Shown here piece by piece: positions 12,251 through 22,649 of a DNA stretch of 64,000 nt (the first letter of the stretch is position 1; the number at the start of each line of letters is the position of its first letter). The stretch is from assembly GCF_904849725.1 (NCBI RefSeq), contig NC_058522.1, positions 196,647,986-196,711,985 of the forward strand. Reading direction: 5' to 3'. The position numbers and the translations under genes were made by a program. The notes below the pieces were generated by a model. It had not been told where the DNA came from. It saw nothing but the letters and a program-made list of their open reading frames with translations, and searched no databases. This stretch comes from Hordeum vulgare subsp. vulgare. Taxonomy: Eukaryota; Streptophyta; Magnoliopsida; Poales; Poaceae.

Positions 12251-12299
12251 AGATGGTAAGCTGTACTAATTCATCTCCAGGATGACAAACCCAAGAATA

Positions 12300-13381
12300 C
12301 TGAGTGGGTTCTTGATAGTGGCTGCACACATCACATGACTGGTGATAAAAGCTTGCTGATGAATATGCCACTAACACCATCACCTCTGAAGCAAATCACA
12401 TATGCTGACAAAGGTAAAAGAAAGGTATTGGGACTTGGCAAAGTGGCTATTTCCAAGGATAGGCATATGGACAAAGTGATGCTTGTTGAATCCCTTGGTT
12501 TTAACCTCATGTCAGTCTCGATGCTTTGTGATCTTGATATGATTGTTATATTTGGTAAATATATATGTGTAGTCATCATTGAATCTGACAGATCCAAAGT
12601 CTTCGAAGGTGTAAGAAGAGGGGATTTGTACATTGTTGATTTCTCTACAGGTCCTCAACCAGCTACTTGCTTACTAGCAAAAACCTCAGACGGATGGTTG
12701 TGGCACCGAAGACTAGGTCATGCAGGCATGAGGAATTTGCATACGCTCGCGAAGAAGAAGCATATCATCGGCATCGAATCAGTAAAATTCCTCAAGGATC
12801 ATCTCTGTGGTGCATGTGAATCTGGGAAAATGACCAGACCCAAGCATCCCTCGAAGACTATCATGACCACTACACGTCCCTTCGAATTGCTTCGTATGGA
12901 TCTATTTGGACCTACTCACTATGCCACACTAACCAATGCAGATCTTTATATGGCTTCATCATAGTTGATGATTATTCCAGATATACATGGGTGCATATCA
13001 TCGTATATAAAACTGAAGTGCAGGAAATCTTCAAATGATTTTCTTCAAGGGCCTCGACGAACTTTGGCATCAAGATCACACATATCAGGACTGATAATGG
13101 AACAGAGTTCAAAAACACTGGTCTTGATGATTATCTTGATGAACTTAGTATTACTCACGAATTATCTGCTCCTTATACTCCTCAGTAGAACGGTGTCGTC
13201 GAAAGGAAGAACAGGACTCTGGTTGCGATGGCAAGAACTATGCTTGAAGAATATCAGACTCCTCGTGGCTTTTGTCCTGAAGCAATCAACACTTCATGCC
13301 ATATCATCAACAGGGTATATCTTCACAAATTCCTCAAGAAAACCTCATATGAACTCCTCACTAATAAGAAACCTAATGTAA
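12300..13381 (+). pseudogene. pol: Copia protease and integrase
   Basis: The aspartic protease active site is at about 12311-12346 (VLDSGCTHHMTGD). The pre-integrase zinc region follows at 12694-12835: WLWHRRLGHAGMRN then HLCGACESGK, the HHCC pattern. The integrase core then shows the three acidic positions in RMDLFGP (about 12893), RTDNGTEF (about 13089) and ERKNRT (about 13200), so the DDE triad is intact. The frame is broken at TAG 12962-12964, by TGA 13036-13038 after EVQEIFK, and by TAG 13186-13188 just before NGVVERKN. Protease matures Gag-Pol and integrase inserts the cDNA. Confidence 0.87.
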
Positions 13382-14843
13382 GTTATTTCAAAGTCTTCGG
13401 TGCAAAATGTTGGATTAGAGGTCCTCACCATAGCTCAAAATTTGCACCTAAGGCACATGAGGGTTTTATGCTCGGTTATGGAAAGGACTCGCACACCTAC
13501 AAAGTCTTCAACAACTACCACAACAAAGTTGTTGAGACTGTAGATGTGCGGTTCGATGAAACTAATGGCTCACAAAGAGAGCAATTGCCTTCTGATCCAG
13601 ATAAGTTCTCTCCTGAGGAAGCAATAAAGCTCAAGCCTACTGAAGACATTGTTCCAACTGAGGAAATTGATGAAGAAACCATCCCCATCACTGATGAAAA
13701 TCAAGAAGATGCTCCTGAGGAAATTGCTCCAGAACCTCTTCCTCAGCCCAGACAAAATCCTCAACTAGCTCATCCGAGGATTGCAAATGAAGTAGAACTT
13801 GACAAAATCCTCAACGACATCAATGCGCCAGGTCTGCTCACTCGCTTAAAAGCTTCACACTTAGTTAGCTTTTGGGGGCATTTTTCCTGTGTATCTATCA
13901 CAGAACCCTCAAAAGTTGCTGAGGCTTTCTTGGAACCGGAGTGGAACCAAGCTTTGCAAGACGAACTTCTTCAATTCAAGCTGAATGATGTATGGGATTT
14001 AGTCAAACGACCAGATCCTCGCATGCACAACATCATCGGCACCAAGTGGATTTTCCGAAACAAGCAAGATGAGGATGGTCAAGTGGTGAGGAATAAGGCA
14101 CGACTCGTAGCCCAAGGATACCCCCAGGTTGAAGGAATAGATTTAGATGAAACTTTTGCACCTGTTGCTAGACTTGAAGCTATTCGAATACTACTTGCTT
14201 ATGCTAATCATCATAACATCTTATATCAAATGGATGTGAAAAGTGCATTCCTCAATGGTAAGCTTGAGGAAGAAGTATATGTTGCTCAGCCCCCAGGTTT
14301 TGAGGATCCAAAGAATCCAGACAAAGTCTTGAGACTCAAAAGGGCGCTCTATGGTCTCAAGCAACCCCTCGAGCATGGTATGACACATTGAAGGAATTCC
14401 TCATGAAGAAGGGCTTCAAACCTGGTTCACTCGATCCAACTCTCTTCACTAAATCCTATGATAATGAGCTATTTGTGTGCCAAATATATGTCGATGATAT
14501 CATACTTGGCTGTACTGACAAATGATACAGTGATGAATTTGCTTACATGATGAGTGAAGAATATTAGATGTCTATGATGGGGGAGCTGAAATTCTTCTTA
14601 GGTCTTCAAATTCGTCAACAACGCAATGGAATCTTCATATCACAGGAGAAATACCTCAAGGATGTTCTAAGGAAATTCGACATGCATGAATGCAAAGGTG
14701 CCAAGACTCCAAGGCCTATAAATGGCCACCTCGGCACTGATGAAAATTGTGAAGAATTGGATCAGCAGGTATATCGCTCTATGATTGGCTCTTTATTGTA
14801 TCTATGTGCATCTAGGCCAGATATAATGCTTAGTGTTTGCATA
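13382..14843 (+). pseudogene. pol: Copia integrase C-terminus and reverse transcriptase, truncated
   Basis: The frame from 13228 carries the integrase C-terminal part ([13 protein letters not shown]) and a Pro/Glu-rich linker. RT then begins at about 13940 ([16 protein letters not shown]) and runs through [30 protein letters not shown] and ALYGLKQ (14347-14370). A small indel at about 14370 shifts the frame. The catalytic YVDDI lies at about 14490, and later text includes FFLGLQIRQQ and the MIGSLLYLCASRPDI motif (14780-14824). The match ends at about 14843, before RNase H. The junction is directly with unrelated DNA, so this is a truncation and not a later insertion with a surviving second half. 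Confidence 0.87.
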
Positions 14844-14917
14844 TGTTGGCGGATGGGGCAGGGGGTGTTGGCGGAGCAACCAACGCAGTAACAGCGACCC
14901 TATGTATTACAGTCCCT

Positions 14918-14926
14918 TATAAAAGG
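14918..14926 (+). promoter_or_regulatory. TATA box upstream of the aORF
   Basis: TTATAAAAG sits inside CCCTTATAAAAGGG, 140 bp upstream of the aORF ATG at 15066. A CT-rich leader (CCTCGGCCTCTGTCTCGACT) lies between them. It points along the plus strand, antisense to gag. The arrangement is a plausible independent promoter for the aORF; function is inferred only. Confidence 0.5.
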
Positions 14927-15065
14927 GAACGCAGATCCAAAAATCTTCCCCACCTGCATCCTCGGCCTCTGTCTCGACTCCTCCAAGCTCAGGTGCGTAG
15001 ATCTAATCCCCTTTCCGCTCTCCATTCTCATCGTCGTCTTCGAGCACGCACCATAGCCACCTCTG

Positions 15066-15735
15066 ATGGCAAGTGAGACGTGCCGACACTCTCCGACACT
15101 GACATCCGGGAGCTAATGCACTCCGGGTACCTTTCTCCCGACATTGCCCATCGGGCGTCGGAGGCAGCCTAGGTCATCCTAACACCAAGGCCAGGTGAGC
15201 GGGTAGTGTTCAATCCCCATTAACTCCAGGGCCTAGGCTTTCCCCTCCATCCTTTCTTCATGGTCCTCATGTTCTACTATGGATTGGATTTCCATGACCT
15301 CCCTCCCAATTCCATCATGCACATTACCTCCTTCATCATCATATGCGAAGCTTTCTTGTGGGTTCATCTGCATTTTGGGCTCTCGCTCAAGACGTTCAAC
15401 GTCAAGCCAATATCAGTGAGCAGCCAGCATGCCGACTGCGACGGGGCCGTGGTAAGCAAGCTTTGCAAGGTAGTATGACCTGATGGGACCTTTATAGATA
15501 GTATCAAGGGATCGCGGAAGGAGTGGTTCTACATGAACTAACCACGGGAGGCGAACTGGGATGTTCCCGCCAATTCAAGTCCGTCCCTCCAGTGAGGCTA
15601 ACCTCCTTGGTCAAGAAAGGCATAGTTTGGCGGTTTTCTTGGGATGTGAAGATGGTGCAAAAACTCCTCAAACAGATGGTGGAGGCAAACATCCAACTAA
15701 CCGATGCGAACGAAGTTGCTCTTCATCGCTGCATT
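15066..15735 (+). pseudogene. aORF first exon (PF04195-like domain)
   Basis: ATG 15066 starts MASETCRHSP, and a nearby frameshift leads into TDTDIREL and later HRASEA. The frame then enters the hydrophobic domain: FYYGLDFHDLPPNSIMHITS, CEAFLWVHLHFGL, KTFNVKP (15260-15420) and, after stops, EWFYMN and PPVRLTSLVKKGIVWR (15560-15630). It ends in NEVALHRCI at 15735. This is the Gypsy-type 'transposon' domain (PF04195) found in aORFs of Tat elements. The product's role is unknown. Several frameshifts and stops show decay. Exon continuity is broken by the MITE that follows; joining across it restores the reading LHRCILLCQHR. Confidence 0.72.
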
Positions 15736-15923
15736 CAAGGTTGTCAGAATCGCGATTCTGAATCGGATCGGAGCTCCATTGGTAGGATCGTGAATCGTAG
15801 AATCATAACTACTAGGATCGTAGAAACATAGATTCTATGAGCAAAATCGTAGAACCGGAGGGGCTAGTTTGGATCGTAAAGTCGTAAGATTCTAAGACTT
15901 GAGTCACGACTCTGGCAACTTTG
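15736..15923. mobile_element. hAT-like MITE, 188 bp
   Basis: The left end CAAGGTTGTCAGAATCGCG and the reverse complement of the right end, CAAAGTTGCCAGAGTCGTG, form terminal inverted repeats matching at about 18 of 23 positions. The flanking 8 bp are GCTGCATT (15728-15735) and GGTGCATT (15924-15931), a target duplication with one mismatch. The 8-bp size suggests hAT. Removing the element plus one duplication copy restores the aORF frame. Internal sequence consists of short GATCGTA/GAATCG motifs with no coding capacity. Confidence 0.75.
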
Positions 15924-18525
15924 GGTGCATTCTACTATGCCAACATCGGGTCAATCTTATGTGTGTTTACAAGCTTGATGACCCCAAGGTCATAAAGGAG
16001 TTTTCCGCACGACCCACAAGGATGTATGGTGGGCTTTGTTCAAGCCCCAACAAGTGTGGCCAGCCAAGGACGAAGACAGAGGTCTGGAGGACAAGACACC
16101 TCCAGTCGAGGTATGTCCGAGTTTTATTTCTGTCACAAAGTTCCACTTTCCTTTTTGGAGATCTAACCTCTCCCGAAATTGTTTCAATGGGAGTGGCTGA
16201 CCAAGGCCAAGAACATCGACGAACCAGCCCCTCTACCTGAAGGGCCTAGGTCCGACTTGCTGACTACAATGTTGGATCTGAAGCCGTATACGGTGCTAGA
16301 ACCGGAGAAGAAGGATACTCGCGAAGGTCTCGGTTCTAGGGGTCCCCCAGACACTAAGCTCGGGGGTCCCTCGGGCACTAAGTCCGAGAACACGCGGGTT
16401 TCCTCTACCAAGAGGTGGAGGACACGGTAGAGGAAGGGGATATGGACTCCTCCAATCTAAGAAGAGAGCCCTACAGGAGATGGCGAAAGAAGCCCTTCCT
16501 CCTAGGGCCCCTAAGAGGCCTTGTAAAAGCAAGGTCATTTTTCTTGACAATTGTCCACATTCCGACGATGAAACGGGAGTTCGAGTTGGTTCCCCACTGA
16601 GCCTTTAGGGTTAAACACCTAGCCCGAAGGTATAAAATCCGATGACTTTATTGGGTGCATTTATACCGACTCATATATTAATTGGTCGGCATGTATTTTT
16701 ACATATCAAAGCCCTACCCGAGATCTTCCAATGGATCAGGTCTCGGAGAGTGGGAACGCGTCCAGCACTTCCCTTCCCCAAGTATCCGAGGAGGCCGTGG
16801 AGGTGGCCTCCCACCCAACCTCTCTTAATGTGGGGGCGAGGAGGTAATACCCGAGGTGAATACCTCGGGTGCCGAGGCCCGTGAGGTCCCAGTTACCAAA
16901 TATGTGCCCGCCACCGTGAACCAGGAGGCTATGATTGGGGCGAACTCCCCGGTCAACACTACCCGGGAGATCGGCCCTTCAAAAGGTGGAAAGGAGGGTT
17001 GGAATTCGACTGAGCTCCCTCCAACGTCCTCGGAGGCACCCTTGGTGCTGCCCATGACAAAATGGGCTACAGTCGAGGGGTGGGCAGTGATGGAGGAGAT
17101 CTTAGGCAACTCCTCCATTGCTGATGAGCATCGCACCTTAATGGGTGTGGTTTTGCGGAGCATTCAGTCTGTTAACAAGGGACTGAATGAATCCTATACC
17201 GTCTTATTAATGGGTTTGAAGGTAAAACACCCATTTGTCAATATTGTTTTATATATTTGAAATGTACTTTTGCTGGTATGACAGCCCCCGATCCAGGTGT
17301 AGTTTGAAAAGATAACTTGTGGCTCAAGAAGTACAAAAAATTGTTAGAAGACTTAGCTTAGAATACTTGTTATTAGAAACTTCGCCAAGTGAGTTGAGCT
17401 TAGTAGGCTAAAACCGTACCGATGGGTTGTGCAATTTGGAGGTCTCGTCATCGGATGCCAATGCTAATATGTTGGAAATAGCCGAACTAAATTAGAAACT
17501 GCCAGTATCCGATGAAGAGCTTAACTGCCTAAATGGTCCGTTTGATGAGAAGAAGGGTGAGTTTGTATTGGAATACACCCTTTTAGTCATATCACAAAAT
17601 ATGCCCTGGCCCGGCCGTCTGACCTTTGTTGTTCTATGTTTGATCAGCAGCTCAAGACAAAGAGCTTGAAAAGATACGGGCCGAGGTGGATAGGGCCAAA
17701 CAAGAGGCCCTTTCCCAGAAGTCGGCGGCCGAACAGGCGGCTGCCGAGCTGGATGCCCTTAAGATTATTAACAAGCAATATGCGGCGAGGGTGACTAAGG
17801 TCCAGCAAGAATTGGAGGAGGCGAGCTTGAGGTGCGAGGCCTTTGATAAAAAATCCAAAGATCAGGAGGCCGAGCAGACCAAGCTATTCACCGAGCTCCA
17901 ATCAAAGGAGGTAGAGCGGAGGTTCTATAAACAAGATGTGCGCCAGGTCAACCTTATGGCAACCGATAAGCCATTCTTACTGCAGTGTGCCTTTAGTGGG
18001 AACCGATTTGGCTTTCTTACGGGGATATGGCTTTTCGTAGATGGCTTTACCAACCTCCCATAGAGTGCGACAGATGCAGCCCCGTACTTTGCGGCTCATG
18101 ATGGGGATGCCGAGCACGGGCTATTCTAGGTTCAATTTGAGGCTCCTCAGGCTAAACCCAGTCTGAGTTACCAAATGAAGCAAATCCTTGAACAACACAG
18201 GATGGCCGAGCCGATGATGAAGGACCTATGTGTTCGGCTGTGGCCTATCGAGCCATTGCCGAATAGCTACTTCGCCCTGGTGCGGAAGATGATCGAAGCC
18301 GCACCTCGGATTGAAGTCCTGCAATGCTTAGCATGTATAGAGGAGGCTCATATGGCCTTTGCGTGGGCGATGGTGCACTTCCCGGGGATGAGGCATCTGA
18401 AGATGTCTACTGATCTGCCGCTTGCCCGAAAGGATCACAACCGCCCCAAGCTCTACTTGTCTTCCGTCATGGAGGGTGCTCGGGTGATTGAATCACAATG
18501 CTCCGAGGATGTATTCTTAGAATAA
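15924..18525 (+). pseudogene. aORF, remaining exons, copy 1
   Basis: Coding pieces appear in order. Exon 2 is at 15940-16112 (KLDDPKVIKEFS; TEVWRTRHLQS) and ends at a plausible GT donor (gtatgtccg). A Lys/Ser-rich part (16180-16600) follows, then a linker with TKYVPATVNQEA (16856-17260). A coiled coil (17640-17920; AEQAAAELDALK) leads into a conserved C-terminal domain with LLQCAFSGNRFGFLTGIW, FALVRKMIEAAPRIE and LYLSSVMEGARVIESQ (17950-18525, stop TAA). This is the Tat/Retand-type aORF protein of unknown role. Stops at 18061-18063 and 18127-18129 and other changes inactivate it. It is the upstream unit of a tandem duplication. Confidence 0.72.
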
Positions 18526-18530
18526 ATACA
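15958..18530 (+). repeat. Tandem duplication of the aORF, unit 1
   Basis: Sequence from 15961 (GTGTGTTTACAAGCTTGATG) is matched from 18534 (GTGGGTTTACAAGCTCGATG), an offset of 2573 bp. The match persists with scattered substitutions through exons, introns and the C-terminal domain. Unit 1 carries an extra 24-bp direct repeat near 16360-16383 and about 30 bp near 18320-18350 that unit 2 lacks. The breakpoint lies at about 18520-18533. Confidence 0.85.
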
Positions 18531-21033
18531 TATGTGGGTTTACAAGCTCGATGACCCCACGGTCATAAAAGAGTTTTACGCACAACCCACAAGGATGTAT
18601 GGTGGGCTTTGTTCAAGCCCCAACAACTCTAGCCAGCAAAGGACGAAGACAGAGGTCTGGAGGACAAGACACCTCCAGTCGAGGTATGTGCGAGTTTTAT
18701 TTCTGTCCCAAAGTTCCACTTTCCTTTTTGGAGATCTATCCTCTCCCCAAATTGTTTCAATGGGAGTGGCTGACCAAGGCCAAGAACATCGACGAACCAA
18801 CCCCTCTACCTGAAGGGCCTAGGTCTGACTTGCTGACTGCAATGTTGGTTCTGAAGCCGTATTTGGTGCTAGAGCCGGAGAAGAAGGAGACTCGCGAAGG
18901 TCTCAGTTCTAGGGGTCCCCCAGACACTAAGTCCGAGAACACACGGGTTTCCTCTACCAAGAGGTGGAGGACGCGGTAGATGAAGGGGACATGGACTCCT
19001 CCCAATCTAAGAAGAGAGCCCTGCAGGAGATGGCTAAAGAAGCCCTTCCTCCTAGGGCCTCGAAGAGGCCTTGTAAAAGCAAGGTCATTTGTCTTCACAA
19101 TTGTCCACATTCCGACGATGAAACCGAAGTTCGAGATGGTTCCCCACCGAGCCCCTAGGGTTAAACACCTGGCCCGAAGGTATAAAATCAAATGACTTAA
19201 TTGGGTGCATTTATATCAATTCCTATATTAATTGGTCGTCATGTATTTTTACATAACAAAGCCCCGCCCGAGATCTGCCAATGGATCAGATCTCGGAGAG
19301 TGGGAACGCGTCCATCACTTCCCTTCCCCAAGTGTCCAAGGAGGCCGTGGAGGTGGCCTCCCACCCATCCTCTCTTAATGTGGGGGCGAGGAGGTAATGC
19401 CCGAGGTGAATACCTCGGGTGCCGAGGCCCGTGAGGTCCCAGTTACCAAATATGTGCCTGCCACCTTGAACCAGGAGGCTGTGATTGGGGGGAACTCCCC
19501 GGTCAACACTACCCGAGAGATCGGCCCTTCAAAAGGTGGAAAGGAGGGTCGGAATTCGACTGAGCTCCCTCCAACGTCCTCGGAGCCACCCTTGGTGCCG
19601 CCCATGACAAAATGGGCTACAGTCGAGGGGTGGGAAGTGATGGAGGAGATCTTAGGGAACTCCTCCATTGCTGATGAGCACCGCACATTAATGGGTGTGC
19701 TTTTGTGGAGCATTCAGTGTGTTAACACTGGTCTGAATGAATCCTATACCGTCTTATTGATGGGTTTGAAGGTAAACCACCCATTTGTCAATGTTTCTTG
19801 ATATATTTGAAATGTACTTTTGCTGGTATGACAGCCGCCGAGCCAGGTGGAGTTTGAAAAGATAACTTGTGGCTCAAGAAGTACAAAAAATTGTTAGAAG
19901 ACTTAGCTTAGAATACTTGTTTTTAGAAACTTCGCCAACTGAGTTGAGCTCGGTAGGCTGAAACCGTACCGATGGGTTGTGCAATTTGCAGGTCTCGTCA
20001 TCGGATGCCAATGCTCATGTGTTGGAAATAGTTGAACTAAATTGGAAACTGCCAGTATCCGATGAAGAGCTTGACTGCCTAAATGGTCCGTTTGATGAGA
20101 AGAAGGGTGAGTTTGTATTGGAATACACCCTTTTAGTTATATCACAAAATATGCCCTGGCCCGGCCTTCTGCCCTTTGTTGTTCTATGTTTGATCAGCAG
20201 CCAGGACAAAGAGCTTGAAAAGTTACGAGCCGAGGTGGAGAGAGCCAAACAAGAGGCCCTTTCCCAGAAGTCGGCGTCCGAACAAGCGGCTGCCGAGCTG
20301 GATGCCCTTAAGACTGTTAACAAGCAATATGAGGCGAGGGTGACAAAGGTCCATCAAGAATTGGAGGAGGCGAGCTTGAAGTGCGAGGGCTTTGAGAAAA
20401 ATCCAACGATCAGGAGGCCGAGCACACCAAGCTATTCACCGAGCTCCAATCAAAGCGGGTAGAGCGGAGGTCCTATGAAGGAGATGTGCACCAGGTCAAG
20501 CTTATGGCAAGCGATAAGCCATACTTACTGCAGTGTGCCTTTAGTGGGAACCGATTTGGCTTTCTTACGGGGATATGGCTTTCCGTAGGTGGCTTCACCA
20601 ACCTCCCGCAGAGTGCGGCAGATGTAGCCGAGTACTTTGCGGCTCATGACCGGGATGCCGAGCACCGGCTATTCTGGGTTCAATTTGAGGCTCCTCAGGC
20701 TAACCCCAGTCTAAGCTACCAAATGAAGCAACTCCTTAAACTACACAGGATGGCTGAGCCGACGATTACGGACCTATGTGTTTGGCTGTGGCCTATCGAG
20801 CCATTGCCGAATAGCTACTTCGCCCTGGTGCGGAAGCTGATCGAAGCAACACCTTGGATTGAAGCCCTGATGGCCTTTTCGCGGACGATGGTGCACTTCC
20901 CAGGGATGAGGACTCTGAAGATGGATACTGATCCGCCGCCTGCCGAAAAGGAGCACAACCCCAACCTCTACTTGTCTTCCGCCATGGAGGGTGCTCGGGC
21001 GATTTAATCACAATGCTCCAAGGAAATCAGACT
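18531..21033 (+). repeat. Tandem duplication of the aORF, unit 2
   Basis: This is the second unit of the 2.57-kb direct duplication. It starts at exon 2, just after the aORF stop of unit 1, so it has neither the TATA region nor the first exon. It ends near 21020-21033 in ACAATGCTCCAAGGA, matching ACAATGCTCCGAGGA at 18496-18510 of unit 1. Confidence 0.85.
18534..21007 (+). pseudogene. aORF exons, copy 2 (no first exon)
   Basis: It parallels copy 1: KLDDPTVIKEFYAQPTRMYG (18545-18604), then the Lys-rich segment with SKKRALQEMAKEALPPR (about 19006-19056), TKYVPATLNQEA (19440-19480), a coiled coil (AEVERAKQEALSQK, 20220-20400) and the C-terminal domain (LLQCAFSGNRFGFLTGIW, 20526-20580; LYLSSAMEGARAI, 20964-21004). 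An in-frame deletion of about 30 bp in the C-terminal domain removes the CLACIEEA segment present in copy 1. A frameshift lies near 20400 after CEGFEKN. Elsewhere this copy keeps some frames better than copy 1 (for example at 20600-20690). No promoter is visible upstream. Confidence 0.72.
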
Positions 21034-22189
21034 ATGAGGCTTTATCGCTTTCACACAACCTTACAAATGTTATAATGCAAGGGCTAATGAAAATCCCCCT
21101 GCCCTTGTTGCAGTAATCGAAAAAACCGAATATCAGAATGACTACCGCGGCTTTTTTAATTGCAAACCCATCCATGTGACACAGAATAGACTCCATTAAC
21201 TATGTAAATAATCTCGGATTGTAGACCAGTTCTAGCTCTACATGAAGGTAAGTTTTTGGCTTTCTCCACTGAGATATTTTGAAGCCAGGGAAGCTGCGAA
21301 TACAATCGAAGTGGTCCTCCCTTTACCCGTTTAGCCGAACTAGCAGAATGTAAGGGGGTAAGCACATGAGCGGGGAAATCCAACTGTACACCCAATACAT
21401 AATTCAGAACCGATGCGTATAATGCAAAATCCCGAGAAACCGAACACACATATATATATAAGAAGGAGTGATGGTGTAGTGCTCGGGGTGGTTAATGTAT
21501 CCTAGCCCCTCGTTTAATAGCCGATCGCACTATTTTAGCAATCATGAAATAAATTTCTCCTGACAGTGCAACATAGTAGAAAACATTCATAAGAATAAAT
21601 ACCTTAAAAGAAAAGCCTATGTGACATATATCGACGAGGAATTTTTATAATTCTCGGCACCAAGGTCGTTGAAACTATCGAAATTAATCAACACCTCCCC
21701 TATTGTGTTCTTGCTAGTGACTTGACGTACACCTGTCTCCTGGCTGCATTAACTCTCCAAAATATTGAAATGGGGGAGGATCATAGTTCCTTAAAAGGTT
21801 GTTGTAGATGGAAGATAGGCGTTTAATCGAGTAGCCATGAGAAGCTGCTGATGTAATAGGGCTTGATGCTTAGGAGTATCTTTACGGTATCCCCTATGTG
21901 TACGGGAAGACGTTGGCACCATAGTTTGGTCTAGGCGAGCATATAGTACTTCTTCGGATGCTCCCATAACATCCCATGTTATTCGAAGAATGGATTTGTG
22001 TACACGAGTGACATACCTTGAAGGTGCTTAGGAGATGCTGTGAGAGGCGTGCCCCTATGTGTTCGGGAGCTGAGGGAGCTCTCCATGCTACCTTTTTGAG
22101 CTCGGAACCGCTTACCTGCCTATCACAGCTTGATTGTGTTCTAACTTGATATTTCACCGCCGTGCTCCCCTTCAGCTGCTAAGCCTGTA
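21010..22189 (-). other. Non-coding spacer between aORF and protease
   Basis: This is the position where RT, RNase H and integrase would stand in an autonomous element, but none of their motifs can be found on either strand. The stretch is moderately A/T-rich. A short minus-strand open stretch (22157-21894) probably continues from the degenerate end of the protease region. I see no other feature. Confidence 0.5.
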
Positions 22190-22648
22190 ATGTGTTCTTC
22201 GGTCCCAAGAGATCGTTTTGTGTTGTCGTTAACGATGATGACTCCTCAGGGTCTGGGCATCTTGAGCTTGAGATAGGCATAGTGAGGCACTACATTGAAT
22301 CGGGCGAAGGCGGTACGGCCAAGCATTGCATGGTACCAGTTGCGGAAGGGGACAGTGTTGAAGATCAAGTCTTCTCTGCAGAACATATTTCACCGTATCT
22401 GCATAAATCGGATTAAGGGTACTTCCTTCGTCCATGAAGACTCTCATCAGGTGGTACCACCCATCTATGATGGGATCGAGGACGAGGGCTTCCGACCGTC
22501 TGTTACGGATACTAGTCACATGATCCCTACGATCGAATGTAATCGGGCAAGGCGACCATGAATTATACTTCGGAGCTATAGACTCTACGGCGTAGACTTC
22601 TCGGAGGGCTCGCTTCCACTCCTTGGGTATGTGATTCACGTAAATCAC
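22190..22648 (-). pseudogene. Gypsy aspartic protease (Tat type), degenerate
   Basis: The minus-strand frame shows APKYNSWSPCPITFDRRDH, ALVLDPIIDGWYHLMRV and the active-site region FMDEGSTLNPIYADTV, where the family normally reads MDGGS-LN. The catalytic Asp is present but the following Gly is Glu. After about 22400 the frame slips, and LELEIGIVRH-like text in other frames shows the usual downstream strand segments are scrambled. Retroviral-type proteases release Gag proteins. It lies directly after gag and before a pol-less spacer. Probably inactive. Confidence 0.68.
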
Positions 22649-22649
22649 G

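Larger units (their letters stand above)
8056..14843 (+). mobile_element. Copia element, SIRE/Maximus (Inga)-like, 3' truncated
   Basis: The order is 5' LTR, tRNA-Met type primer site, gag, protease, integrase, reverse transcriptase; integrase before RT defines Copia. LTR text such as GTGCCCCTTAG and the block CAGGCTATAAATAGCCGCC matches what I remember of the Triticeae Maximus/Inga group. The element stops abruptly inside RT at about 14843. RNase H and the 3' LTR are missing and a Tat-type sequence follows. No 5-bp target duplication can be tested. Confidence 0.88.

Noticed and set aside
18757..19191. 144-codon minus-strand open frame
   Set aside because: Antisense to the Lys-rich part of aORF copy 2, and its counterpart in copy 1 is broken differently.
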